Source: Euclidia mi
Lineage: Eukaryota > Arthropoda > Insecta > Lepidoptera > Erebidae
DNA length: 64,000 nucleotides
Direction: 5' to 3'
NCBI GenBank assembly: GCA_944739405.2
Contig: OX123182.2
Location: 69,629,183 to 69,693,182, forward strand
In this document: positions 30,979 to 41,539 of the stretch, in pieces
How positions within the stretch are numbered: position 1 is the first letter of the stretch
Layout of the letters: each line of letters starts with the position of its first letter
Notes under the pieces: generated by a model
The model's input: only the letters and a program-made list of their open reading frames with translations
What the model was told of the DNA's origin: nothing
Databases searched by the model: none
Position numbers and translations under genes: made by a program

Positions 30979-33900
30979 ATATTATTTAATCTTCTGTTCT
31001 ACATTTCCGGTGAAGTACGCAAAATAAATCGCTTTGATGTGTAATCTCAAGCACGTATTTTTACGCCAATGTGATGTTCTGTTTATGTATCTCTCTTCTG
31101 AAAAATGGCAGAATAATCAATATACATATAAAATTCTTCTGCTACTGACTGACTGACATACAACTACAACCGAAACTACTGGGCTCAAGAAGCTGAATTT
31201 TGGCATGTATTTTCTTTGGAGAGCATAGGGTTGCACTAAGAGGGGATTGCCCTATATTTCAAAGGTATAGGGGTAAAAGGTTGAATGAATAAAATATGTG
31301 GGCGTACCTATGGCCATCTCCAAGTTCTATATATTTCTAATACTGTGTATGTACGACAAAATTAGGTAAAAATACTTATCGTTGACAAGTTCCATTCGTA
31401 CACTGCGAAGTAATTCAAGCTGCTATCGCATTCTTTAACATTGCACCGAATGCTATGAGGTCATTCCATTTACTGGATAACACTTGTGTTATCTACAAAT
31501 TGTTGTTTAGAGTGTTCCTTCTGTTTGTTGATTGAATGTTTACGTTGCAGGACTCATCCCTGGTCCAGTAGTTATCATTTAAAAAATATGAGGATAACTG
31601 CTCGGCTGCCACGCTCTTATAATTCAGTATATACTCCGTGCAATATAATAAAATAGCTAAATTAATTACATCCATTTACTTAAACTTGGAGCATATTTTT
31701 ACTACCAGTTATCGTCTTCTTTAAACGACTAATCAGCAAAAACACTAAAGATCTAATATAAAAACTAATGAAAGATTTTATAACATAATTTGGCTATTCA
31801 TCAAGATTTAAATATTCACTCTTAAAAACGCTAGTCTGTATTTAATTGAAGCTTTAGTAAATAAAGGCTGAGTTACCAACGAACGTCCATTTTTCATGGT
31901 ATTTTTTATTTTGTTCGACATAGCCGTTTTAGGTTCACAAACAAACCGCCTTAGAATTACTTTACAAAAGTAAAAAGTGGCTGGATTATTTACGAAAATT
32001 GTGGGCGGAACTGACAGTCATTTGATCTTAGCCTTGTCATATATTTAAACAATACACATAAATAAGCCATGTGTCCTTATAATTTTGATATTCCTTAACC
32101 AAATCACGTTTTATCTACAACTAGGTTATCAGTACCAAAGGTAGCTACCTACTTTCTAATCTAAGGACTACATTACTGCAAAGTTGCATCAAAATCTGTT
32201 CAGTATTTTTTCATGAAACTGTATCAAACATCGATCCATCCTCACAAACAGTTCGCGTTTAAAATAGTGGTAAGACGTAAACAGATAACACAGGTACTAA
32301 TCCGGTCTGACTAAAATAAAATTACAAGAGTAATAAATTTACCGAGCTGTGGTGCAGATGGCGTAATTTTAAGCCATCACCTCACTTTCAAAGCCTTAAG
32401 TGATTGCGGTTACGACGCCTGCACTGGCCAGATAAAGTGTGATTCGTACATAATTACGCCAACTTTTCTTTACATCGCGGTTTTCAATGAAGTCGTGAAA
32501 CAAATATTAGGCTCTTGCTCGCATTTTCATAGCGCTACCCTCAAAATCGAAGGCGTTTTAAACACAATTTTACCTCCCTAGGGGTGAATTGCTGAAAAAC
32601 AATACTTTCATAGTAGATGCCTTTGTTATAAAAGGCACCCACAGGCCAACCATCTTTCAAGCTTTAGTAGTTGACTGTTTTGCGGCTACCAAAACTACAA
32701 AATCTATTTCAATTTCCTAAGTCACAGAATGTGAGTAATAATTGTAAATGTCGTTATGATTGTAATCGATCATCAAAATGGCTGTCACGCGCCCATCCGT
32801 TCTCGTCTCTTTTGAATCTGCGTTCCATTTTTAAATTAAACCTGTTCTGAAATGTTCAGTTTATTCTTTTGTTACTTTTCCATCATCCATCCGAAAGGAC
32901 ATGGTATGATACGAATAAAAAGAACAGTAAGATACCATTATCTATCTCTAGCTGACATAGATAATGTTGAGGACATATGCCTATGCTTATTCAAGATTAT
33001 TATTATGTTTATTTTTCAATCAACAATAATTCAATGATTGAGGCATCGCCAGTATTTGTAGTGACATACGAGATTTCAAGAGCAACGACTTTTAGATTTC
33101 TTACAATTAAAACATGATCATTATGAAATATAAACTATAGAGCCTTGCCAGATAAAAGTAATTAAAATTCTTTACTCTATACAAAATTACTGTTATGAAG
33201 TCTAAAGTGCTGTATATTTATATGAAAACAAAGCACCTAATATATCTTTACCCTGCTATGCTAGTTTCAAAAGTGTTTTCTTCGAACAGAATTGAAGTTT
33301 TAAAATACCTAAGCGGAGTACAAATCCTTCTTACGGTATACTTTTAACCAAGATTCGAGAGCTCTAAACTTAAAATGACGTCATATTAGAAAGTTTCAAT
33401 TAAGATGTAACAGGTAGAAAAGTTCTAATATAAAATCAGCTTACTTGAATATCTCAAGCACCTTGTTTAGCTTTTCAATATTTCCTTTTCGTCTCACTTC
33501 ATCGCAGGTAGCGCTTTAAAAATATATTAGAAGTTCATTAGTTGCCTCACAACTTGGTATTTTCACAACAGTCAACAGTTTGCCTGTCAGAATCACAACA
33601 ATTATGGATTAGGCTACCAATTTAAGTTTAATACATTATACAAATTTAAATTACTTTCTGTCAGACTATATTTACACTGAAAACGAAAGCCTGATCATAT
33701 GAATTTAATTACAGGTAAAATTTAAAAGTGAAATTATTACTTAAATCAATTGCTCAAGCAATCTTAAAGTATACAAGCATCTTGTATAAATTAAATGTCG
33801 ATGTTATAGGTATACTTAACAACGGTCAAATTCAGTTGACCCCACACAAAGCTGGATCCCGTAATGCCCCCAAAAGTACTCAGCAGAATATAAATTTAAT

Positions 33901-34840
33901 CACCAATAAACAAGTTTGAGTAAGTCTATTTATTGTGCACTAATAAAGCTTACTTAGCTGTGATAATTTCCTTGAATAGTTTCATGTATCCACATGTTAT
34001 GTGTTGTATTGATAAGGGTGCATGACTTACTCGTAAGTCGATGAGGATGGCGACACGTAATGACTGATTAATAGCGACTAGGTTTATTTCAATATTGAAT
34101 TTCACTACTTAAGCCCCGTCAAAGCTGGTAGTTAGTTTATAAATTACTTTCGCTAGTAAAATCCCATCACTTTGTTATAATACTGACACTTCATTAGAGA
34201 ACGCATAACAAAACGCGCTCAATTGTACTTATAGTATTAATCAAGACTTAAACAAAATTCGAGTAAAAACATTCTTACAATAATAAGATTAGTGTAAGTA
34301 CTGAAGTAATTAAGAGCCAGATCAGCAGAATAATTAAGACGCCACGGTCGAATTCTTTTGTACTAGGTATTTTATTTCAAAGTTCAAAAGATTTACAAGC
34401 TGATCCGTCACATAAAAACACAAAGAAGTCTGGATGGTTATTTTGTCGTGCAAATTACAAGACATTTTAAAGAATAGATTAATATATAATACTGTAGGAT
34501 TCTTTAAAAATACGACTCTTGACTTCAAGAATTACGTTTAGTAGAAATATTTCTGAAGAATACAAATAACTATTACGCTTGCAAACTTCGCTGAGACTTG
34601 AGCAATATACTAAAACTTTACAAATGGTGACTTTTAATTAATTCTTCGTTTTTATTTCTCTTATTTAAATGTTGTTTAATACGCCAGTTGAACTGTGATC
34701 TTAGCAAACTATAAACACAGGCATTTAAAACAAACTTAATTATACACTGGTTTAATCGTGCATTATAAAATCTTAAAAGTTGATATCTAAACTTAACAGT
34801 ATATTATCAAGCAAAACAATCTACTTATTCTACAGCCATT
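30979..34840. other. Intergenic DNA, no gene seen
   Basis: About 3.9 kb of AT-rich sequence. A likely old repeat lies near 31135-31290 (TGACTGACTGACATACAACT, then GGGCTCAAGAAGCTGAATTT), a pattern common in moth intergenic DNA. Otherwise I see no coding signal or structure. Confidence 0.45.
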
Positions 34841-34849
34841 CGTAGGTCA

Positions 34850-35060
34850 CTGCTGGACTAATAAGCCTCACCGATTTTTTTCAACAGTAGCTCTATGAGT
34901 CAATAGAAGATATACTATACCACGCTGACCGCAGGTTGGTATAGGGTGTATTTTATCCCCTGAGCAGCGGCTCAGGCGTATCGGAGGCGTCTTACGACCC
35001 CGTTGTAATGAAATGGGATAGTGACATTTTCATTGCCTAATCGGGGTGGACTAAACTCTA
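34850..35060 (-). mobile_element. LINE 3' fragment, reverse orientation
   Basis: Read on the - strand it contains GGTCGTAAGACGCCTCCGAT, ACCCTATACCAACCTGCGG, GGTCAGCGTGGTATAGTAT and AGTCCAGCAGTGACC in the same order as the block at 53090-53285. This combination is the 3' end of a common lepidopteran non-LTR family with a (TGA)n tail. Very short, 5'-truncated. Confidence 0.55.
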
Positions 35061-35587
35061 TAATAATTGGCTTCTCTCCTGTTTATGAGTTTTCTATTTT
35101 AAATTTATCTGTAACAGGATTGTGTATAGAAAAGTTGACAAGATAGTCACTTATCAAAACAGGGTATTAACTATGTAGAGATGAAACATAACGGTCTTTC
35201 GGGATTATTGGGACTTTGCAATCTTTCAATTAAAGTAAAAAGAAAGAACTTTGGAATGTTGTTTATCGATGGGTATATGTGGGTATCGATGTCGGCTATT
35301 GTAGCAAAAGTTAGTCTATGTGTTATTCTGATATGTAAGCTATATTCCTATACTTTGTAGTCATAATCCTTTTTATAATTTTAGCGTCAACGAAGGTTCA
35401 ATCAAACAAATAAACTTCTGCATTTCAATTATAGTAGGTTCAGTAAGTTTGTAACTGGCTTGTTTTAAGTACTATACTTGAAATGTTGTCTTTTGGGCAT
35501 AGTCGCTCTGTGTAACTAAATGTCTAGTCGTAAGGAGTAACAAGCAAGGGACATTCCAGAAACCTCCTCGTATTTTATTTATATATA
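35061..35587. other. Intergenic DNA, no gene seen
   Basis: AT-rich sequence between two LINE fragments. Nothing recognised. Confidence 0.45.
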
Positions 35588-36420
35588 CATTGCTATGCAG
35601 ATGACAGTACTGTACATGGGCGATATCTCGGACACCCTGCGGCTAAGCAAGACGATACTGAGGAGTATAGGCGAACACTTGTTGCTGAGCTTGACCAGGT
35701 TCTGAATTGCATCTCGCATTGGGGTGATGAGAACCTGGTTGAGTTCAACGCCAAGAAAACACAGGTGTGCGCATTCTCAGCCAAGGTATCTCCATTCCTT
35801 CCCCATCCCTCTCTTCTGGACACTACACTACCGATTCAAGACAGCCTCAATATCCTAGGTATGGACATACGCAGAAACCTCAACCAGAAGAACTACATCG
35901 AGGGTGTCATCAAATCCGCATCTCGGAAACTCGGAGTCCTTAACAAGGTGAGGAGGTTTTTCACGCCGGAGCAGTTGTGTCTGTTATACAAGACCCAGGT
36001 TCGCTCCTGCGTGGAATACTGCTCTCACCTTTGGAATGGCTCCGCTCAGTACTTATTGGACGCCCTCGATAGGTTGCAGCGGCGTGCTGTCCGTATCATC
36101 GGGGATCCAGAGGCTACTAAGACTCTTGAATCACTGCAATTACGCAGAGACGTGGCCTCTATGGCTGTCTTCTACCGTATCTATCACGGTGAGTGCTCCG
36201 AAGAGCTCTTTCAACTAATCCCACCCTCTCCTTTCCTATCCCGAACGACACGTGCTGGGTTGAGGTGCCACCCTTACACGGTAGAACAGATACCGTCACG
36301 CACGGTTCGGCGCCTCTTATCTCTGCCGTACCATTAAGATCTGGAACTCTTTACCAGTCCACGTGTTTCCCTCCACTTATGATCCCGGGTCCTTTAAGCG
36401 GGGCGTGAAAAAGCTTTACT
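35588..36420 (+). pseudogene. Non-LTR reverse transcriptase, C-terminal part
   Basis: The frame reads HCYADDSTVHGRYLGH and then LDQVLNCISHWGDENLVEFN, KKTQVCAFSAK and LNILGMDIRRNLNQKNYIEG, then LCLLYKTQVRSCVEYCSHLW and RLQRRAVRIIGDP. This is the palm-to-thumb part of a Jockey-clade enzyme. The YADD box is intact. At about 36335 a frameshift separates the body from the terminal IWNSLPVHVFPSTYDPGSFK motif, which is readable in another phase to about 36420. Only the last part of the protein remains. Confidence 0.85.
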
Positions 36421-36553
36421 CAAGGCCGTCAAGGTGAGGGCCATCATGCCATAATGCCATGCTGGCTGCTGGGATGATGGCCATCACAATGGGACTTCAC
36501 TGACTGCTTAACATCAGGCAGCACGGAGTCAATTTGTTCGGCAGATAAAAAAA
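35588..36553 (+). mobile_element. 5'-truncated Jockey-like LINE with poly(A)
   Basis: It starts abruptly at the YADD catalytic box of a reverse transcriptase, continues to a recognisable C-terminus, and ends with a short 3' UTR and an A run (36546-36553). 5' truncation and a poly(A) tail are hallmarks of target-primed reverse transcription. No target duplication was identified. Confidence 0.82.
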
Positions 36554-38240
36554 AAATTATGTACCTATCAAAATTTTTTTACGGGACAGGATTGCATAAA
36601 AAATTATACTTACATGTATGTTTCTACATTACAAGCGTATTTAATTCTATAAATACGCTTTTATACCCTGAAGTTTCGGCCGCTGTACACCGTTCCTCAT
36701 TACGAGTAAACTGAATTCACTGCCATCTTTATGAAGCAGATTTCAGCGTCTACCCTCTAGAATTTATAAAAAAGAAGTAGAGCCACTAAAAGCCACTAAG
36801 AGCCAAATCGTACGGGTCTATGTTATTTCACAATTATAGTATCTGATAGTGTTTCAAACTTCTGAACAAAATCTTCCAGTCATTCCGCAAACACATTAGG
36901 ACTTGAACTAGATAGAATATTAAGTGCAGCGCTATTTCACTAGTGGAAACTAAAAGATATATTCAGTGTAAAGTTAGGTCACGGACTTGGAATGTATAAT
37001 TTTATATCAAGTTAGAGAATACCTAATTTGTGTTGGACTAAAGTAGTAATGTGAAAGATTTTTAGGATACCGACTAATGACTAGTTCGTTTTAAGTGGAG
37101 GCCATGTCACTACTACAGTTAGATCCCGATGTATATTGCTCAGAACTTATAAATATAATATTCATTTGTAAAACTTTTTGTGGAATGATTTAGGATTAGA
37201 CAACCATGTCTTCGTAGTTCCATAGATGCCCGTACGATGCCACAAGTGTTTGTCTTCGCCATTGTACGATAGACGGCAGTAGTTATGTGTTGATATTGTT
37301 GAGAACTTGTATACATAGTAATTCGGGTTGAAACTTTTAATGGAGCTTGTAAAATAAGTTGCTTTTAAAATAAGAATCACCCAATAAATGTTCGTAGTAC
37401 CATATTGATGTCCGTTAGATGTGACTAAGTCATCAATATTTGTGTTTTCTTTATTGTACTACTGATGCGTAGCTGGTGGTCATGTGTAGCTTGCTGTTGC
37501 TTAGAAAAATAGCCATGCCTAACAAAAATGTAAACATTCAGCATTCTTATCTTAACAGTCTTTCCATTGCAATACATCATAGAAATAGACTCGTAGTTCG
37601 GATTACAGAAGTAGGTAGTTGCCCGATAGATAAGTCAATCCCATTACGTTCGGCACATTACCCACTAGAGGTGACCGCTTAATTCAATGGGGCGTATTAC
37701 CTAGTTATTTCGAGCCAAAGAGATAACTACGAAAAGTAACATTTGTTTATCTTCGGCAGGATTAGAATATGCTTGTTGAATGGAACACATTTATTTTAAT
37801 ACGTATTTCGTACATTAAGTAACTAATTAGACCAAAGTGTTATGATTTTAAATATATGACTGTATAAAATGATATATATACTACATTTGCATTCTTGTTC
37901 TACTCTTTTTATTATAATTTATCGGATTTGTAAGGTGAGGGTAACTCGTGGTCATGAACTGCTAACTAATAGATTGTAAATTGCTGCAGGTTCATATACC
38001 ATTACTTTTCGGAACATACTGTTCCACCATAGATCGGAACAGTCATGTTCGCGAGTAGCTTACATCAAAAGACGTAAGTGGATGCTCCTGTTTCACCATA
38101 TTCACTTTGGGAGGCTTACTAAATGAACATAATTTATTGCTTGAGTATGATATCAATAACTATTAACTTTTGCAATAGTAAATAACTCACAATGTGAAAC
38201 AGTTGCAGCTCCTTACAAATATAACATGTAAAACCATTAT
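36554..38240. other. Intergenic DNA, no gene seen
   Basis: AT-rich. Two stretches (about 37205-37290 and 37390-37475) share a loose order of motifs (TTCGTAGT.CCATA, then TTTGT, ATTGTAC and GGTAGT-like), perhaps an old duplication. No gene seen. Confidence 0.45.
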
Positions 38241-38244
38241 ACTG

Positions 38245-38425
38245 GCAGTTAAAAAGAGTGGCCACGAGTTTTATTGCCCGTTCTTTCTCGTGGTTCTACC
38301 TATTACATTGCGATCGTGGCAGTAAATGTAAATGTAGAATCATCTAGTAATTAACTTTAATTTTTGACGTTCATAAGCGTCACTTTGTGGCCTAAATGAA
38401 TAAATGATTTGAGTTTGAGTTTGAT
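38245..38425 (+). mobile_element. LINE 3' end fragment
   Basis: The stretch GTTAAAAAGAGTGGCCACGA ... TTCTTTCTCGTGG ... TTTTTGACGTTCATAAGCGTCA ... CCTAAATGAATAAATGATTT ends in a (TTTGAG)n run. The terminal part also occurs at 53350-53395. It looks like the 3' end of a lepidopteran RTE-type or similar element. Only the tail is present. Confidence 0.5.
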
Positions 38426-39059
38426 ATAATAACCGTCTAAGTTCTACATATACTACAGAAGAAATTTATAAATTGCTGTATTCAATGAAAATTTTCCAAC
38501 GGGAAATACGGAAATAACACGAAATACTCATAAACTGTAAATCATATTAAGTACGAGCTCTAGTACGGTGCCACTATTTAAAGTGTCAGTACAGAAGATA
38601 ATTTCAGAAATATAATATACATCAGAAATTCTCGACCATAAAATATCGATTCAGACAGCAGCGTAACATTTAAACTTTCATTTGCATAGCTATTATGTAT
38701 CCTTTTTATCTTTACGAGATGTTTTAAAATATATCAAAATTGTTCAATATTTGTTAGTTCATCCATGGGCATGACCTAGTTAGAGAACAACATAAAGTCT
38801 TGCTAATAAAACACTGCTACACATACTGCTTCAAACTCAAACCCATATTATTATGATTATGTTAATTATCGCTTGCTAAGAGGTGAAGGAAAACATCGTG
38901 ACGAAACCTGCATATCAGAGACTAGCTGACCCAGCAAACTCCGTATCGCCTTTTTAAGAGCTTTTATTTAATTCCCTTTTTTCCAAGCCCCTTTTCCGAC
39001 TGACATAGCGCTTAATCTCTTATCATTTCAGAGTGTATAAATGATGAACAAACAAACAT

Positions 39060-39560
39060 AGATTTTTATATAATATTGAATTCCCCATTCCTTAAAATAT
39101 CGGAGACGATACCCATATCGACTTTTAAAAAAAGTCCCGTCCGCCATCTTTGATTTCCTATCCGCCATCTTTGAACACGAAATAGATGTTGTATTTGGAT
39201 TCACCAACTCTTAAATCATCAGAGACGATACCCATATTGATTTTTAAATTTTTTCTCATCCGCCATCTTTGATTTCCTATCCACCATCTCGAATCACGAA
39301 ACAGATGTTGTATTTGGATTCCCCATCCCTTTTAACATCGCAGACGATGCCAATATTGATTTTTTAGAATTTTCCCATCCGCCATCTTTGATTTCCCATC
39401 CGCCATCTTTAATCACGAAATAGATGTTGATTTTCGATTCCCCACCCCTTAAAATATCGAAGGCGATACACATATTGATTTTTAGAATTTTCTCATCTGC
39501 CATCTTTGATTTCCCGTCCGCCATCTTGGATCACTAAATAAATTTCATATTATTAATCAG
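39060..39560. repeat. About 120-bp tandem repeat, roughly four units
   Basis: Each unit contains GATACCCATAT(T/C)GA, TTTTA, CCGCCATCTTTGATTTCC(T/C), CCGCCATCTT, CACGAAATAGATGTTG and GATTCCCCA. The GA(C/T)G(A)..CC(A)ATAT anchor recurs at about 39109, 39229, 39346 and 39466, giving a period of 117-120 bp with moderate divergence. Confidence 0.85.
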
Positions 39561-39699
39561 CGTCCCGAAAATCTCGAAAACGATACCCATATAGATTGTA
39601 TCCTATTCGTTTAGCCTTTTTTTGCCTTTGACCCAACCCTCCCCCTTCTCGTTTGACCATATTGTTATTTTTGTCTGGCCCCTAAAAGTTGTGGCGTAA

Positions 39700-39960
39700 T
39701 TTTGTATAGCCTATAGCCTTTCGGAATAATTGGGCTATCATAGGCAATAACAATTTTTAAAATCAGACTGCTAGTTACTGAGATTAGCCGACATTATCTT
39801 TTAGCCTTTTTAGCCTTTTGCCCGGCTCCAAAGGGTCGAAGCTTTATGTTATATAGTCTATAGCCTTTCGGAATAACTGGGCTATCGTATACAAAAAGAA
39901 TTTTTCAGATCCGACCGGTAGTTCCTGAGACTAGCGCGTTCAAACAAACAAACAAACAAA
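39700..39960. repeat. About 135-bp repeat, two units
   Basis: TATAGCCTTTCGGAATAA(T/C)TGGGCTATC is found near 39712 and 39850. Each copy is followed by an A/T-rich stretch and a TAGTT(A/C)CTGAGA(T/C)TAG motif. Confidence 0.75.
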
Positions 39961-40142
39961 CTTTTCCGCTTTATTATATTAGTATAGATTTCTCCGTATT
40001 GAGATGTTATTGTAGGCGTGTTGGTGTTCTCGTAATACATATGAAGTGTTTGGATCCGTATTAGGCCAGCGTGTAGCATGGTAAACTATAGCTTAAACCT
40101 TCCAATGATGACACGTACTCAGCAGTTGAATAGTATATACAC

Positions 40143-40656
40143 TAGTGTTGGGTACTCAGCACATGTGCTAACACAGTTGTAGTGACTCACTTCGGTAAGG
40201 TGAGTTACTCCCTCCTTTTATTTTGACGTGCTATCAGTTGCAGCAGTTGGGTCACACTCGATGTTGCTCGAGTTATTTATTACTTTTGTGCTTTGATAAA
40301 GTGATGCAGAAAGAAACGCAAGTATTTTTTACTTTATACTCAATTTATTATATGAATATTACAAATCTCAAAGCATATTACAGTAAGTTACTCATTTCAA
40401 ATATTTCTTATCAAGCGGTGAGCCGGCGAATAACGTCAAAATGTGCCGTGTTCTGTGAGTGTGCCAATGTGTGCTGTGTCACTCACGACACACGATGCGC
40501 TGTCGCCCGAGTGCGGCACACTATGTGTACTCACACTTTCACTGTGCCACCAATACCTCGAGGCCTCGCCTCATTCGTGCTGCCACAGTGTGCTAGCACA
40601 CTTTGGAAAAAGAGTGACTCGCACAATACTCATTTTGAGTGTGCTACCCATCACTA
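40143..40656. mobile_element. hAT-like MITE
   Basis: The ends are inverted: left TAGTGTTGGGTACTCAGCAC, right (reverse complement) TAGTGATGGGTAGCACACTC. Inside are many GTGTGC/GCACAC motifs, common subterminal repeats of hAT elements. There is no transposase frame, and no 8-bp duplication could be confirmed. Confidence 0.5.
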
Positions 40657-40669
40657 CACATAGTTAAAC

Positions 40670-40790
40670 ACCCTCCTAGCGCTATCTCAGTTTCAAACCG
40701 AGGTCCGCTTACTAGTCTAACCGGATTTGCGACTGCCAGTCTGACCTCCGCAAACCGAAGGAATGGCGATACACACGTGAGGGAGCAGCC
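40670..40790 (-). repeat. SINE fragment
   Basis: GAGGTCCGCTTACTAGTCTAACC followed by ACTGCCAGTCTGACCTCCGC matches the 3' half of the SINE at 58447-58858 (CGAGGTCCGCTTACTGGTC, CTGCCGTCTGACCTCCGC). It lacks head and tail. Confidence 0.65.
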
Positions 40791-41059
40791 CTCAGATCTC
40801 TTTCGTTGTCAATCCTTCTTCTCCATAACGAGACTCGCAATCTGTCTCGTCTTATTTCGCTAGCCATCCACTTGCGATGACATTTTATATATAGTGCGAA
40901 AATGCCGTATAAAAATGCCAATGATGAAATCAGCAACAACACCAATAAAATGATCCTCGAAATGGCGTGCACAGCCAGTTGACGTATGTCTGTATTGTTA
41001 TTACCTCTTGCTGCGTTCTGGGGTACTATAACTTCCTCCTTGGTGTTAGTGGTGCCCAT
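40712..41059 (-). CDS. Hypothetical small membrane protein
   Basis: A 115-codon frame with a good start context (GAAAAATGGGC). Residues 1-33 are polar (MGTTNTKEEVIVPQNAARGN). Residues about 34-59 form one strong hydrophobic segment (RIILLVLLLISSLAFLYGIF), followed by a basic tail (KCHRKWMASEIRRDRLR), suggesting a single-pass membrane protein. The last 40 codons run into the SINE fragment at 40670-40790, so the true end is unclear: a splice site may be missed or the tail may be repeat-derived. It lies about 300 bp upstream of the chaoptin-like gene in divergent orientation. No family recognised. It may be chance. Confidence 0.3.
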   Translation of the reverse strand: MGTTNTKEEVIVPQNAARGNNNTDIRQLAVHAISRIILLVLLLISSLAFLYGIFALYIKCHRKWMASEIRRDRLRVSLWRRRIDNERDLRAAPSRVYRHSFGLRRSDWQSQIRLD

Positions 41060-41299
41060 TTTTCAAAATATATATTTTAACCCAAAATGTAATAATCGCT
41101 ACAAGATTCAAATACACTTCAAGTACTGCATTGTAGTGCTAAGCGGCCCGATTTGGTCAAAGGAATGTAAAACAAACCCGACTCACGCCTAACACCTAAT
41201 GCGATGGCAGGGTCGCCATGTACGTATGGTATTAGGTTCGAGTAAATGATACACCGAATGATGATTAAATACTGAGTTTATTATAATAATACATGGGCT

Positions 41300-41334
41300 T
41301 ATATACCATCTTATTTCAAGTTTCTCTTACAGTT
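41300..41334 (+). promoter_or_regulatory. Possible promoter of chaoptin-like gene
   Basis: TATATA at 41300-41305 lies about 28 bp before an initiator-like TTACAGTTC (41328-41336) and about 60 bp before the ATG at 41365. Alternatively, TTTGCCCTCAG ending at 41362 could be a splice acceptor, which would mean an upstream untranslated exon. Confidence 0.35.
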
Positions 41335-41539
41335 CATATTACATTAATTTGTTTGCCCTCAGTGATGGTGTTGGGGCATGGTTGCGCGCATCTGGCGCTG
41401 CAGTGTGCGGCGCTGGTGGCGAGCGCGCTGGTGGGTGCCCTGGCGCCGGAGCGGCTAGAGCCGTGCGCCGGCAGCCCGCTGTGCTCCTGCCGCACACAGC
41501 ACATGTCCTGCATCGCTGTGCCACTGCACAGGTTCCCAG

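Larger units (their letters stand above)
38925..39990. repeat. Mosaic repeat with internal minisatellites
   Basis: It starts with CTAGCTGACCCAGCAAACTC and ends with AGCGCGTTCAAACAAACAAA...TTTATTATATTAGTATAGAT, edges that I associate with an abundant family of lepidopteran repeats. The centre consists of two tandem arrays (listed separately). Predicted frames here (for example ADGKSKMADEK on the - strand) come from the repeat units and are not genes. Confidence 0.55.

Noticed and set aside
39060..39560. Regular repeats considered as a CRISPR-like array
   Set aside because: Units of about 120 bp are imperfect tandem repeats without spacers, and the genome is eukaryotic.
40223..40667. 146- and 74-codon frames
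   Set aside because: They fall inside the hAT-like MITE and are made of its GTGTGC repeats.
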